A stretch of 64,000 bases of DNA from Thalassococcus sp. S3 (GCF_004216475.1 NZ_CP022303.1:3596001-3660000), one strand, 5' to 3'. Positions 9,793 through 19,265 are shown, numbered from the stretch's first letter. Notes: generated from the sequence alone by a model not told the origin. Numbers and translations are program-made.

Positions 9793-11154
9793 ATGGACAT
9801 CGCGTTTCTTCTGAACGGAGAGACAGTTGCGCTGACGGGCGTGGAACCGACGGTGACGCTTTTGGACTGGCTGCGTGAGGAGCGTGGGCTGACGGGCACC
9901 AAGGAGGGCTGTAACGAGGGGGATTGTGGGGCCTGTTCGGTGATCGTGACGGATGCGCGTGGCGCAAGGGCGCTGAACGCATGCATCCTGTTTCTACCGC
10001 AGCTTGACGGAAAGGCCGTGCGCACGGTCGAGGGGATCGCAGGGCCGGAGGGTCAGATGCATCCGGTGCAGGCGGCGATGGTCGCGCATCACGGCTCGCA
10101 ATGCGGATTCTGCACGCCGGGTTTCGTGGTGACGATGGCGGCGGCGCATCTGAACGGGGCGCAGGACTTCGACGATCAACTGGCAGGCAACCTCTGCCGC
10201 TGCACGGGCTATGCGCCCATCGTGCGCGCGGCAGAGGCAGCGGCGGAGCAGCCGGTGCCGGATTGGATGCGGGAGCGGCAGGCGCCGGCGGCAAACACCC
10301 AGACGTTCAGCCCCCGCTCGGGCGATGACCTGGCGGAGATCTACGCGGCCCACCCGGACGCCACACTGATCGCGGGCGCGACGGATGTCGGCCTTTGGGT
10401 AACGAAGGAGCTGCGCAAGGTGGCCCCCGTCATCTTTCTGGATGGCTGTGACGACCTGCGCGGCGTGGAGACCCGCGACGACATGATCCGCATCGGCGCG
10501 ATGACGGATATGAACGCGCTGCGCGAGGCGATGACGCCCCTGCATCCGTCCTACGCGGAGTTGATCCGGCGCTATGGGTCGGTGCAGGTGCGGGGCGCGG
10601 CGACGGTGGGCGGCAACATCGCAAATGGCTCGCCCATCGGGGACAATGCCCCTGCGCTGATCGCGCTTGGCGCAACATTGGTCCTGCGAAGAGGCGATGT
10701 CCGGCGAAGGATGGCGCTGGAAGACTTCTTTCTGGAGTACGGCAAGCAGGATCGCGGGCCGGGGGAGTTTGTGGAGGCGGTGGAGGTGCCACGTCAGGCG
10801 GACCGGCTGCGCTGCTACAAACTGTCGAAACGGTTCGATCAGGATATCTCCGCCGTGTGCGGGTGTTTTGTGGTCCGTCTCGAGGGCAATGTTGTGCGCG
10901 AGGCGCGGATTGCGTTCGGTGGACTGGCCGGCGTGCCGAAGCGAGCCAGTCATGTGGAGAAAACACTGACCGGCAGGGCTTGGGACCCCGAGAGGGTGGC
11001 AGACGCCATGCCCGCCTTCGAGCAGGATTTCGCGCCACTGTCGGATATGCGAGCCTCGGCATCCTATCGCCTGGAGACGGCGAAGGCGATGCTGGAAAGG
11101 TATCTGGCAGAGGATCGGGGCGTGCTAACATCGGTGCTGGAGGTGCGGGCATGA
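9793..11154 (+). CDS. xdhA: Xanthine dehydrogenase small subunit (2Fe-2S/FAD)
   Basis: XdhA passes electrons from the molybdenum subunit to NAD+ during oxidation of hypoxanthine and xanthine to urate. The N-terminal domain binds the first 2Fe-2S cluster (CNEGDCGACSV around residue 37), the next the second cluster (CGFCTPGFV and CRCTGYAP), followed by a FAD-binding domain (residues 170-340, with TLIAGATDVGLWV and AATVGGNIANGSPIGD) and a C-terminal CO-dehydrogenase flavoprotein-like domain. The ATG at 9793 gives 453 residues and begins MDIAFLLNGE as expected. The stop overlaps the xdhB start as ATGA. Confidence 0.95.
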   Translation: MDIAFLLNGETVALTGVEPTVTLLDWLREERGLTGTKEGCNEGDCGACSVIVTDARGARALNACILFLPQLDGKAVRTVEGIAGPEGQMHPVQAAMVAHHGSQCGFCTPGFVVTMAAAHLNGAQDFDDQLAGNLCRCTGYAPIVRAAEAAAEQPVPDWMRERQAPAANTQTFSPRSGDDLAEIYAAHPDATLIAGATDVGLWVTKELRKVAPVIFLDGCDDLRGVETRDDMIRIGAMTDMNALREAMTPLHPSYAELIRRYGSVQVRGAATVGGNIANGSPIGDNAPALIALGATLVLRRGDVRRRMALEDFFLEYGKQDRGPGEFVEAVEVPRQADRLRCYKLSKRFDQDISAVCGCFVVRLEGNVVREARIAFGGLAGVPKRASHVEKTLTGRAWDPERVADAMPAFEQDFAPLSDMRASASYRLETAKAMLERYLAEDRGVLTSVLEVRA

Positions 11155-13526
11155 GTGTCGCGAAGCCCCTTCCCCACGACGCCGCCACGCTGCACGTGAC
11201 CGGAGCGGCGCGCTATGTCGATGACATCCCCACGCCGCGCGGGACGCTGCATCTGGCCTTCGGGCTGAGCGAGATTGCATGCGGGACGATAACTAGCATG
11301 GGTTTGGAAGCTGTACGCAATGCAGAGGGCGTTCTGGAAGTGCTGACGGCGGAAGATCTGCCGTTTGACAACGATGTCTCGCCCTCCGCCCATGATGAGC
11401 CGCTTTTGGCGACCGCGCAGGTGCATTATGTGGGCCAACCGCTCTTTCTCGTGGTGGCGGAGAGCCATCTGGCAGCGCGCAAGGCCGCACGATTGGCCGA
11501 GATACGCTATGCCGAGGAGCCTGCGCTTCTGACGATCGACGCGGCTTTGGCAGCGGAGAGCCGGTTCGAGGACGGGCCGCGGATCTACGAAAAGGGAGAT
11601 GCGGCGGCAGCAATTGCGAAAGCACCGCACCGTGTGGAAGGCCGGATGGAGATCGGCGGGCAGGAGCACTTCTATCTGGAAGGTCAGGCCGCTCTGGCGG
11701 TGCCGCAGGAAGGCGGGGATATGATGATCCATTCCTCGACCCAGCACCCGACGGAGATCCAGCACAAGGTGGCCGATGCTTTGGGTGTGCCGATGCACGG
11801 CGTGCGGGTGGAGACGCGGCGCATGGGTGGCGGCTTCGGCGGAAAGGAGAGCCAGGGCAATGCGCTGGCCGTGGCCTGCGCTGTGGCGGCCCGCGCGATG
11901 GGGCGGCCCTGCAAGATGCGCTATGACCGGGACGATGACATGGTCATCACCGGAAAGCGTCACGATCTGAGGATCACCTACGAGGCCGGGTTCGATGACG
12001 AGGGGCGGCTGGCGGGCGTGTCCTTCCGCCATGATGTGCGCTGCGGTTGGTCGATGGATCTGTCGTTGCCGGTGGCGGACCGGGCCATGTTGCATACCGA
12101 CAATGCCTATCACCTGCCCGCCGCGCGAGTAGAGAGCCACCGGTGGAAGACCAATACGCAAAGTGCGACGGCCTTTCGCGGGTTTGGCGGGCCGCAGGGG
12201 ATGCTGGGGATCGAGCGGGTGATGGATCATGTCGCGCATTTTCTGGGGCGCGATCCGGTCGAGATACGCCAGCGGAATTACTATAAGGCGGGCGATGGAG
12301 GGGGGCCGTCTGCCCCCCCGGCCGTTGGCCGTCCCCCCGAGAGTTTATCCGGCAAGATGAAGGAGGGGGATGTCGAGAATGAGAGTCAGACCACCCATTA
12401 CGGGATGCCGGTTGAGGATTTCGAGCTGCAAGGGATGACGGAGGCCCTGCTGAAAAGTGCGGAGTATCATCAGCGGCGGGCTGCGGTGAAGGCCTGGAAT
12501 GCGGAGCAAGGGGTGATCAAGAAGGGGATTGCGTTTTCTCCGGTGAAATTCGGGATTTCCTTCACGCTGACCCATCTTAACCAGGCGGGGGCGCTGGTGC
12601 ATGTCTATCAGGACGGCTCGGTCCATCTGAACCATGGCGGGACGGAGATGGGTCAGGGCCTGTTCCAGAAGGTGGCCCAAGTGGCCGCCAGCCGCTTTGG
12701 CGTGTCGCTGGACGTGGTCAAGATCACGGCGACGGATACCGGCAAGGTTCCCAACACCTCCGCCACGGCCGCCTCGTCGGGCAGCGATTTGAACGGGATG
12801 GCGGTCAAGATCGCCTGCGACACGATCCGGGAGCGGATCGCGGAGGTGGTGGCGGAACGGCATCAGGCGCGGCCCGAAGCAGTGGTGTTCGAAGATGGAG
12901 AGGTGCGCGTGGGCGAAGCGGGGATGAGCTTCGCCGCTGCCGCGCAAATGGCCTATATGGCGCGGGTCAGCTTGAGTGCGACAGGCTTTTACAAGACGCC
13001 AAAGCTGGAATGGGACAGGATAAGGGGCGTCGGGCGTCCGTTTTTCTATTTCGCCTATGGTGCGGCGGTGACCGAGGTTGCGTTGGACACACTCACCGGT
13101 GAAAATCGGATCTTGCGCTGCGATATCCTGCATGACGCCGGCGCGTCGCTGAACCCCGCCCTGGATATCGGGCAGATCGAAGGGGGCTATGTGCAAGGCG
13201 CGGGCTGGCTGACGATGGAGGAACTGGTTTGGGATGATCGCGGTCGACTGAGGACACATGCGCCGAGCACCTACAAGATCCCCGGATGTTCGGACAGACC
13301 GGAGGTGTTCAACGTCGCACTTTGGGATGCCGAGAACCGTGAGGAGACGATCTATCGCTCGAAAGCCGTGGGTGAACCACCTCTGATGCTTGGGATTTCG
13401 GTGTATCTTGCATTGAGCGATGCCGTGGCGGCGTGCGGGGATGCCTATCCGGCGCTCGACACACCCGCAACGCCGGAACGGCTTTGGGCGGCGGTGCGAC
13501 ATGTCAGAGGCGCGGCATGTGGATAA
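11151..13526 (+). CDS. xdhB: Xanthine dehydrogenase molybdenum-binding subunit
   Basis: XdhB binds the Mo-cofactor and hydroxylates hypoxanthine/xanthine. The 791-residue protein has the small aldehyde-oxidase/xanthine-dehydrogenase domain at the N terminus (TGAARYVDDIPTP), Mo-binding segments with GGGFGGKES near residue 225 and FRGFGGPQGM, and the active-site glutamate segment KAVGEPPLMLG near the C terminus. The ATG at 11151 overlaps xdhA by four bases. Residues about 383-412 (rich in Gly, Pro, Ser and charged residues) are an insertion that corresponds to an intergenic-type repeat in the DNA, placed between RQRNYYKAGDG and TTHYGMPVEDF; the frame stays open. Confidence 0.95.
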   Translation: MSVAKPLPHDAATLHVTGAARYVDDIPTPRGTLHLAFGLSEIACGTITSMGLEAVRNAEGVLEVLTAEDLPFDNDVSPSAHDEPLLATAQVHYVGQPLFLVVAESHLAARKAARLAEIRYAEEPALLTIDAALAAESRFEDGPRIYEKGDAAAAIAKAPHRVEGRMEIGGQEHFYLEGQAALAVPQEGGDMMIHSSTQHPTEIQHKVADALGVPMHGVRVETRRMGGGFGGKESQGNALAVACAVAARAMGRPCKMRYDRDDDMVITGKRHDLRITYEAGFDDEGRLAGVSFRHDVRCGWSMDLSLPVADRAMLHTDNAYHLPAARVESHRWKTNTQSATAFRGFGGPQGMLGIERVMDHVAHFLGRDPVEIRQRNYYKAGDGGGPSAPPAVGRPPESLSGKMKEGDVENESQTTHYGMPVEDFELQGMTEALLKSAEYHQRRAAVKAWNAEQGVIKKGIAFSPVKFGISFTLTHLNQAGALVHVYQDGSVHLNHGGTEMGQGLFQKVAQVAASRFGVSLDVVKITATDTGKVPNTSATAASSGSDLNGMAVKIACDTIRERIAEVVAERHQARPEAVVFEDGEVRVGEAGMSFAAAAQMAYMARVSLSATGFYKTPKLEWDRIRGVGRPFFYFAYGAAVTEVALDTLTGENRILRCDILHDAGASLNPALDIGQIEGGYVQGAGWLTMEELVWDDRGRLRTHAPSTYKIPGCSDRPEVFNVALWDAENREETIYRSKAVGEPPLMLGISVYLALSDAVAACGDAYPALDTPATPERLWAAVRHVRGAACG
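12300..12370 (+). repeat. GC-rich hairpin repeat inserted in xdhB
   Basis: A run of six G, then seven C (12300-12319), then CGGCC-GTT-GGCCG (12319-12331), a C-run and the tail CGAGAGTTTATCC followed by AAGATGAAGG. The same skeleton (G/C hairpin, CCG-rich step, GTWTTT, then AGAWGAAG) appears in noncoding DNA at 16019-16059 and, inverted, at 25298-25348. Here it is translated as part of XdhB. Confidence 0.65.
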
Positions 13527-13544
13527 GTCTGTGGACGGGATGTA

Positions 13545-14483
13545 ATGGCGTTTGATTTAAAAGCCTTGGAGGCCGCATTGACCCGGGCGCACCGAGTCGT
13601 ACGGGTGCTCGTGCTGGAGCATCGTGGATCGACCCCGCGCGAGGCCGGGACAGAGATGTTTGTCTGGGCCGATGGGCAATCCGGAACGATCGGTGGCGGA
13701 GCGCTGGAATATGAGGCGACGGACGCCGCGCGGGCGATGCTGACCGGAGAGCAGGCGGCGGTGCACCGGCAGGCCCTGGGTCCGGATCTGGGGCAATGCT
13801 GCGGCGGGGCAGTGACGCTGGTCATGGAGGTCTGGGATCACGTGCCGGAGCCGGAGGATGGCGTCGTCCTGCGCCGTATCTCGGGAACGGCCCCTATGCC
13901 GTTGAAGATCAAGCGTCATTTGGCGGATGCCCGGGGTCAGGGGCAAAGGCCCCCGACAGAACTGTGCGACGAATGGCTGATCGAGCCGGTCGATCGCCCG
14001 TGCCGCGCCTTGTGGATCTGGGGAGCAGGTCATGTCGGACGCGCCTTGGTTGACGTACTGGCGCCGCTGCCGGAATTTACGATGACGTGGATTGATACTG
14101 CTGCTGCGCGGTTTCCCGATCCGGTCCCTGAAAACGTGACAGCCGTTCCTGTGGGCAAACCTGTGGATCTGGTGCCCCACGCCCCTGCAGAGGCCGAACA
14201 TCTGATCCTGACTTATTCACATGAATTGGATCTTGCCTTGTGCCACGCGCTGTTGCACCACGGTTTCAGCCGAGCCGGCCTGATCGGCTCGGCCACGAAA
14301 TGGGTGCGCTTTCGCAAACGGTTGAAGGCTTTCGGGCACGGAGTGGACGCAATAGACAAAATTGACTGCCCGATCGGGGACCCGTCGCTGGGCAAACATC
14401 CCCATCAAATCGCCATCGGCGTCGCGGCCCGCCTCTTGACGCCACGAGCGACAAGCGCGGCGGCATGGAACCAGCGCGCATGA
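13545..14483 (+). CDS. xdhC: Xanthine dehydrogenase accessory protein XdhC
   Basis: XdhC binds molybdenum cofactor, promotes its sulfuration and inserts it into XdhB. The 312-residue protein has the N-terminal XdhC/CoxI domain (VLVLEHRGSTPREAGTEMFV, GTIGGGALEYEA, CCGGAVTLVMEVW) and a C-terminal Rossmann-like domain (LWIWGAGHVGRALVDVL near residue 160, GLIGSATKWVRFRKRL near residue 265). It starts 18 bases after xdhB; its stop overlaps the next start as ATGA, tying enzyme maturation to the transporter genes that follow. Confidence 0.95.
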   Translation: MAFDLKALEAALTRAHRVVRVLVLEHRGSTPREAGTEMFVWADGQSGTIGGGALEYEATDAARAMLTGEQAAVHRQALGPDLGQCCGGAVTLVMEVWDHVPEPEDGVVLRRISGTAPMPLKIKRHLADARGQGQRPPTELCDEWLIEPVDRPCRALWIWGAGHVGRALVDVLAPLPEFTMTWIDTAAARFPDPVPENVTAVPVGKPVDLVPHAPAEAEHLILTYSHELDLALCHALLHHGFSRAGLIGSATKWVRFRKRLKAFGHGVDAIDKIDCPIGDPSLGKHPHQIAIGVAARLLTPRATSAAAWNQRA

Positions 14484-15997
14484 GTGATCCCTTGCTGCGG
14501 ATCGAGGGGCTGACCAAGGCCTATCCGGGCGTGGTCGCAAATGACGACGTGTCGTTCGCGATCGAACCTGGAGAGGTGCACGCGCTGCTGGGGGAGAACG
14601 GAGCGGGAAAATCCACTCTGGTCAAGATGATCTACGGGCTTGTTCAACCGGATGCCGGACAGATGGCCTGGCAGGGCAGACCTTTTGGCCCACCAGAGCC
14701 GCGCGCGGCGCGTGCAGATGGCATCGCAATGGTGTTCCAGCACTTCTCGCTCTTCGATGCGCTGAATGTGGCGGAAAACGTGGCCTTGGGAATGGAGGCG
14801 CCGCCGCCGATGCGGGATCTGGCGCGCCGCATCCGGGACGTGTCGGATATGTATGGTTTGCCGCTTGATCCCGACCGGGTAGTAGGCGATCTGTCGGCCG
14901 GGGAGCGGCAGAGGGTGGAGATCATCCGCTGCCTGTTGCAGGATCCGAACTTGCTGATCATGGACGAGCCGACCAGCGTTCTGACCCCGCAGGAGGTTGA
15001 GATCCTGTTCCAAACGCTCAGAAAGCTGAGCAGCGAAGGAACGGCCATCCTCTATATCAGCCACAAGCTTGAGGAGATCCGGGCGCTTTGCGACGCGGCC
15101 ACCATCTTGCGACAGGGCAAGGTGGTGGCGACGTGCATCCCGCGCGAGACCACGGCACGGCAGATGGCGGAGATGATGGTAGGCACGAGCCTGCAAAGCC
15201 CGGCACGTGCACAGACATCAAAGGGTCAGCCCGTCCTGGAACTGACAGGTCTGTCGCTTCCTGCGCTCAATGCATTCGGCACAGCGCTAAAGGACGTTCG
15301 GCTGAGCGTCGCCGAAGGGGAAATCCTTGGTATTGGCGGGGTTGCGGGGAACGGACAGGACGAGTTGCTTGCTGTTTTATCGGGCGAGCGCACGGTGAAG
15401 AGCGATGCGGTGCGGTTTGGCGGTCAGCCGGTCGGGCGGTTGGGTCCCACCGCGCGACGGGGCTTGGGCCTGCTGGCGGCCCCGGAGGAACGGCTTGGCC
15501 ATGCGGCAGCCCCGGATATGAGCCTGACGGAAAATGCCATTCTGACCGGTGCGGTGCGCGAAAGGCTCGTGCAGTCCGGGTTCCTCAAATGGCGCGCCGC
15601 CGAAGCCTTTGCCGAGCGGATCATCGAACGCTTCGATGTGCGCACGCCCGGTCCGGGCAATGCGGCGCGCTCGCTCTCTGGCGGTAATCTGCAGAAATTC
15701 GTGATCGGACGGGAAGTGTTGCAATCTCCGAAAGCTCTCGTGGTGAACCAGCCCACCTGGGGTGTGGATGCGGCCGCCGCGGCGGCGATCCGACAAGCCT
15801 TGCTGGATCTTGCCGCCGGGGGCGCCGCCGTTCTGGTGATCAGCCAGGATCTGGATGAGCTGATGGAGATCAGCGACCGGTTCGGCGCGCTGAATGAAGG
15901 CCGCTTGTCGCCGTTGCGGCCCACCGCCGGTCTGAGCGTGGACGAGATCGGGCTGATGATGGGCGGTGCGCATGGAATGGAGGTGGCGCATGTCTGA
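14480..15997 (+). CDS. Nucleoside-type ABC transporter, double ATP-binding protein
   Basis: This 505-residue protein has two fused ABC ATPase domains, as in the BmpA-dependent nucleoside/purine importers (YufO/NupO type). The first has an intact Walker A (GENGAGKST near residue 38), signature LSAGERQRVEI and Walker B LLIMDEPTSVL. The second has the degenerate Walker A GVAGNGQDEL, a second signature LSGGNLQKFVIGRE and VVNQPTWGVD in place of a standard Walker B, normal for this family. Location directly after xdhABC suggests import of purine bases or nucleosides for the xanthine dehydrogenase pathway; that is inference. Confidence 0.92.
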   Translation: MSDPLLRIEGLTKAYPGVVANDDVSFAIEPGEVHALLGENGAGKSTLVKMIYGLVQPDAGQMAWQGRPFGPPEPRAARADGIAMVFQHFSLFDALNVAENVALGMEAPPPMRDLARRIRDVSDMYGLPLDPDRVVGDLSAGERQRVEIIRCLLQDPNLLIMDEPTSVLTPQEVEILFQTLRKLSSEGTAILYISHKLEEIRALCDAATILRQGKVVATCIPRETTARQMAEMMVGTSLQSPARAQTSKGQPVLELTGLSLPALNAFGTALKDVRLSVAEGEILGIGGVAGNGQDELLAVLSGERTVKSDAVRFGGQPVGRLGPTARRGLGLLAAPEERLGHAAAPDMSLTENAILTGAVRERLVQSGFLKWRAAEAFAERIIERFDVRTPGPGNAARSLSGGNLQKFVIGREVLQSPKALVVNQPTWGVDAAAAAAIRQALLDLAAGGAAVLVISQDLDELMEISDRFGALNEGRLSPLRPTAGLSVDEIGLMMGGAHGMEVAHV

Positions 15998-16018
15998 TCG
16001 GATGCGCGAAGACTTTCA

Positions 16019-16059
16019 TGCCTCCGGCGGCCGTATTTGTATCGAGAAGAAGCAGGGGA
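16019..16059 (+). repeat. Copy of the GTATTT/AGAAGAAG dispersed repeat
   Basis: GCCTCCGGCGGCC, GTATTTGTATCG and AGAAGAAG lie in the 69 bases between two ABC transporter genes and end just before the GTG start of the permease. The layout matches the elements at 12300-12370 and 25298-25348. Confidence 0.5.
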
Positions 16060-16066
16060 CCGGCGC

Positions 16067-17149
16067 GTGATCCGGCTGGAACGCAGGCCGCAGCCGTCAC
16101 GGGGCTGGAGTTACGCCACGCCCGCCGTTGCAGTGCTGGCCACGATGCTGTTTGGAGGGCTTCTTTTCGCGGCGCTGGGGAAAAACCCGGTCGAGGCGAT
16201 CCGAACGATCTTTTGGGATCCGATCTTTGGCGAGTTCGCGTTTTTCTACCGCCCCCAATTGCTGGTCAAGGGCGCGCCGCTTGTACTGATCGCAATCGGG
16301 CTGAGCCTTGGGTTTCGCGCCGGGATCTGGAATATCGGAGCCGAGGGGCAGTATATCGTGGGTGCGATCCTCGGGGCCGGGATTGGCCTTGCCTTCTATC
16401 CGCTGGAAGCCTGGTATATTTTCCCTCTGATGGTGATGGGCGGCGCTTTGGGCGGATGGGCCTGGGCGATGATCCCCGCGCTTTTGAAGGTGAGGTTCGG
16501 GACCAACGAAATCCTTGTATCCCTGATGCTGGTCTATGTCGCGGAACAGCTTCTGGCGTCGATGTCACTGGGTCTTTTGCGCAATCCGGAAGGCTTTGGC
16601 TTTCCCGGAAGCCGCAACCTGCAACAATCTCCCAGCACCCATAACGCTGAACTGATCGCCGGGTCGGGGATGCACTGGGGCGTGGTGGCGGCGATGATCG
16701 CCGTCATCTTTGCCTATGTGCTTCTGAACCGTCACCTGCTTGGCTACCAGATCCGCCTGATCGGAGAGGCGCCGCGCGCGGCGCGCTTTGCCGGCGTGCG
16801 CCCGGCGCGGCTGGTCCTCTTTTGCCTTGGCACCTCGGGCGCCCTGGCAGGGCTGGCCGGGCTTTTCGAGGTTGCGGGGCCTGCCGGTCAGATCAGCATT
16901 GATTTCAATGTCGGCTATGGCTTTACGGCAATCATCGTGGCGTTTCTGGGCCGGTTGCACCCGGTGGGCATCCTGCTGGCCGGGGGATTGATGGCACTGA
17001 CCTATATCGGAGGCGACATTGCACAATCGCGCATGGGCCTGCCCGCCGCGGCCATTCAGGTCTTTCAGGGAATGCTACTGTTTTTCCTTCTCGCCTTTGA
17101 TCTGTTGACGCATTTTCGCTTGCGCTTTGCACGGACAGAGGTTGCCTGA
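16067..17149 (+). CDS. Nucleoside-type ABC transporter permease 1
   Basis: An integral membrane permease of 360 residues of the BPD_transp_2 (branched-chain/sugar/nucleoside) family. Hydrophobic helices begin at YATPAVAVLATMLFGGLLFA and continue to VFQGMLLFFLLAFDLLTHF, about eight to ten in all, and the family motif GIWNIGAEGQYIVGA lies near residue 88. The GTG at 16067 (VIRLERRPQPSRG) is preferred over an upstream TTG, which falls in the repeat. The stop overlaps the next ATG as TGATG. The substrate is inferred from context to be a purine nucleoside or base. Confidence 0.88.
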   Translation: MIRLERRPQPSRGWSYATPAVAVLATMLFGGLLFAALGKNPVEAIRTIFWDPIFGEFAFFYRPQLLVKGAPLVLIAIGLSLGFRAGIWNIGAEGQYIVGAILGAGIGLAFYPLEAWYIFPLMVMGGALGGWAWAMIPALLKVRFGTNEILVSLMLVYVAEQLLASMSLGLLRNPEGFGFPGSRNLQQSPSTHNAELIAGSGMHWGVVAAMIAVIFAYVLLNRHLLGYQIRLIGEAPRAARFAGVRPARLVLFCLGTSGALAGLAGLFEVAGPAGQISIDFNVGYGFTAIIVAFLGRLHPVGILLAGGLMALTYIGGDIAQSRMGLPAAAIQVFQGMLLFFLLAFDLLTHFRLRFARTEVA

Positions 17150-18069
17150 TGGAACTTGGCGCAATCAATCCGGTTCTTTTGCTCGCCTCTCTGATGGTGG
17201 CCGCGACCCCTCTTCTGCTGGCCGCCATCGGTGAACTTGTCGCCGAAAAGGCTGGCGTTCTGAACCTTGGTGTCGAGGGGATGATGATCGTTGGCGCGAT
17301 CTGTGGCTTCGCTGTTGCCGTGGAGACCGCGAACCCCTTCATCGGTTTTCTGGCCGCCGCTTTGGGTGGGGCACTTCTGTCTTTGCTCTTTGCGCTGCTG
17401 ACGCAGGTGGCCCTGGCCAATCAGGTCGCTTCGGGTCTCGCGCTGACGCTCTTTGGATTAGGGCTAAGCGCGCTGATGGGACAGGGCTATGTCGGCATCA
17501 AGCCCCCTCCTACACCACGGCTCGACCTGCCGGTGCTGAGCGATCTGCCGGTGATAGGACGCGTGCTCTTCTCCCATGATCCGATCCTCTATCTGGGCCT
17601 CTTCATCGCTGCTGCCGTCTGGTATCTGCTGCGTTTTACCCGCGCGGGATTGATCCTGCGTTCGGTCGGTGAGAACCATGATGCCGCTCACGCGCTTGGC
17701 TACAAGGTGGTGCGTATCCGGATCCTCGCGATCCTCTTCGGCGGCGCCTGTGCGGGGCTGGGCGGGGCTTACATCTCGCTCATCCGCGTGCCGCAATGGA
17801 CCGAGGGGATGACGGCGGGCGTGGGCTGGATTGCGCTGGCCTTGGTGGTCTTTGCCAGTTGGAAGCCCTGGCGCGCGGTACTGGGTGCCTATCTTTTCGG
17901 CGGCGTGACCGTGATGCAGTTGAACCTGCAAGCCGCGGGCGTTGCCATTCCCGTCGAGTATCTGGCAATGTCGCCCTATCTGATCACCATTCTGGTGCTG
18001 GTCATTCTATCGGCCGACAAAAGCAACGCACCGGCATCTTTGGGCAAAACCTTCCACGCCTCGTCCTGA
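17149..18069 (+). CDS. Nucleoside-type ABC transporter permease 2
   Basis: The partner permease (306 residues) of the same family, with the signature GVLNLGVEGMMIVGAICGF near residue 38 and about eight hydrophobic helices, ending in the cytoplasmic tail SADKSNAPASLGKTFHASS. It overlaps the previous gene by one base, and 35 bases separate it from the binding-protein gene. Together the two permeases form the heterodimeric channel usual for BmpA-linked importers. Confidence 0.9.
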   Translation: MELGAINPVLLLASLMVAATPLLLAAIGELVAEKAGVLNLGVEGMMIVGAICGFAVAVETANPFIGFLAAALGGALLSLLFALLTQVALANQVASGLALTLFGLGLSALMGQGYVGIKPPPTPRLDLPVLSDLPVIGRVLFSHDPILYLGLFIAAAVWYLLRFTRAGLILRSVGENHDAAHALGYKVVRIRILAILFGGACAGLGGAYISLIRVPQWTEGMTAGVGWIALALVVFASWKPWRAVLGAYLFGGVTVMQLNLQAAGVAIPVEYLAMSPYLITILVLVILSADKSNAPASLGKTFHASS

Positions 18070-18104
18070 CGGGGCCAATAACGAACCTGGGGAGTAACAC
18101 TCAC

Positions 18105-19178
18105 ATGAAATTCACTTCACTTCTGACCGGCGCAGCCCTCGCGCTGGGGCTGGCGTCAACGGCACTGGCCGATGATCCCACAAAGGTGGGCTTTGTCTAT
18201 GTCGGCCCGGTGGGCGATGGCGGCTGGACTTATGAGCACGATCAGGGCCGTAAAGCGGTCGAGGCAGAGTTCGGCGATGCGGTTGAAACGGTCTTTGTCG
18301 AAAACGTAGCCGAAGGCCCGGACGCTGAACGGGTGATGACGCAAATGGCCCTGGATGGCGCTGATCTGATCTTCACCACCTCTTTCGGCTTCATGGATCC
18401 CACCATCAACGTCGCCTCGAAGTTTCCGAATGTGAAGTTCGAGCACGCAACAGGCTACAAGCGGGCCGACAATGTTTCGACCTATTCCGCGCGTTTCTAT
18501 GAAGGGCGCGCGATCCAGGGCCATATCGCGGGCAAGATGACCGAAAGCAATATCATCGGCTATATCGCGTCCTTCCCGATCCCCGAAGTGATCCGGGGCA
18601 TCAATGCGGCCTATCTGCATGCCGCGCGGGTCAATCCGGATGTCGAGTTCAAGATCATCTGGGTCTACACGTGGTTTGACCCCGCCAAAGAGGCCGATGC
18701 CGCGAAAGCCCTGATCGAACAGGGCGCGGATGTCGTTCTGCAGCACACCGATTCCACGGCGCCACAGGCAGCCGCGCAGGAAGCTGGGAACGTGATCACC
18801 TTTGGCCAAGCGTCGGATATGGAGCAATACGCTCCGATGCCACGGGTCAGCTCCATCATCGACAATTGGGCCCCCTACTATATCGAACGCACACGCGCTG
18901 TGATGGAAGGCACCTGGGAAAGCGTCGATACCTGGGACGGGATCCCCACAGGCATGGTCGAGATCGGAGAAATCACCGATGCGGTGCCGGAGGATGTAAA
19001 GGCCGAAGCCCTCGCGATGAAAGAGGCGATCCGCGCGGGTGACTATCACCCCTTCACCGGCCCCCTGAAGAAACAGGATGGCTCGGACTGGCTGGCCGAC
19101 GGCGAAGTGGCCGATGACGCAACACTGGCCAGCATGAGTTTCTACCTCGAAGGCCTCGAGGGCGAGATCCCGAACTGA
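18105..19178 (+). CDS. BmpA/PnrA-like purine-nucleoside binding protein
   Basis: Periplasmic solute-binding protein of the BMP (BmpA/Med/TmpC/PnrA) family, which binds nucleosides or related compounds. MKFTSLLTGAALALGLASTALA is a Sec signal peptide cleaved about residue 22; no lipobox cysteine is present, unlike Gram-positive members. Family segments VGFVYVGPVGDGGWTYEHDQG, DLIFTTSFGFMD and VLQHTDSTAPQ are visible. The ATG at 18105 follows GGGGAG. The 357-residue product closes the xdh-transporter operon, immediately before a strong terminator. Confidence 0.92.
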   Translation: MKFTSLLTGAALALGLASTALADDPTKVGFVYVGPVGDGGWTYEHDQGRKAVEAEFGDAVETVFVENVAEGPDAERVMTQMALDGADLIFTTSFGFMDPTINVASKFPNVKFEHATGYKRADNVSTYSARFYEGRAIQGHIAGKMTESNIIGYIASFPIPEVIRGINAAYLHAARVNPDVEFKIIWVYTWFDPAKEADAAKALIEQGADVVLQHTDSTAPQAAAQEAGNVITFGQASDMEQYAPMPRVSSIIDNWAPYYIERTRAVMEGTWESVDTWDGIPTGMVEIGEITDAVPEDVKAEALAMKEAIRAGDYHPFTGPLKKQDGSDWLADGEVADDATLASMSFYLEGLEGEIPN

Positions 19179-19217
19179 CCCCTACGCCCGATGCCGGGCG
19201 CCCATGAAAAATCACGT

Positions 19218-19243
19218 AAAGGCCTCCCCCGGGGAGGCCTTTT
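19218..19243. terminator. Bidirectional rho-independent terminator
   Basis: AAAGGCCTCCCCC is followed directly by its complement GGGGAGGCCTTT, flanked by A-rich and T-rich ends, in the gap between the plus-strand binding-protein gene and the minus-strand CBS gene. It can end both transcripts. Confidence 0.9.
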
Positions 19244-19265
19244 CCGTTTGGCAGCGTTTACCTGT

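Noticed and set aside
11151..13526. xdhB as a pseudogene because of the repeat insertion
   Set aside because: The frame is open, all Mo-binding and active-site segments are intact and the gene stays in its operon.
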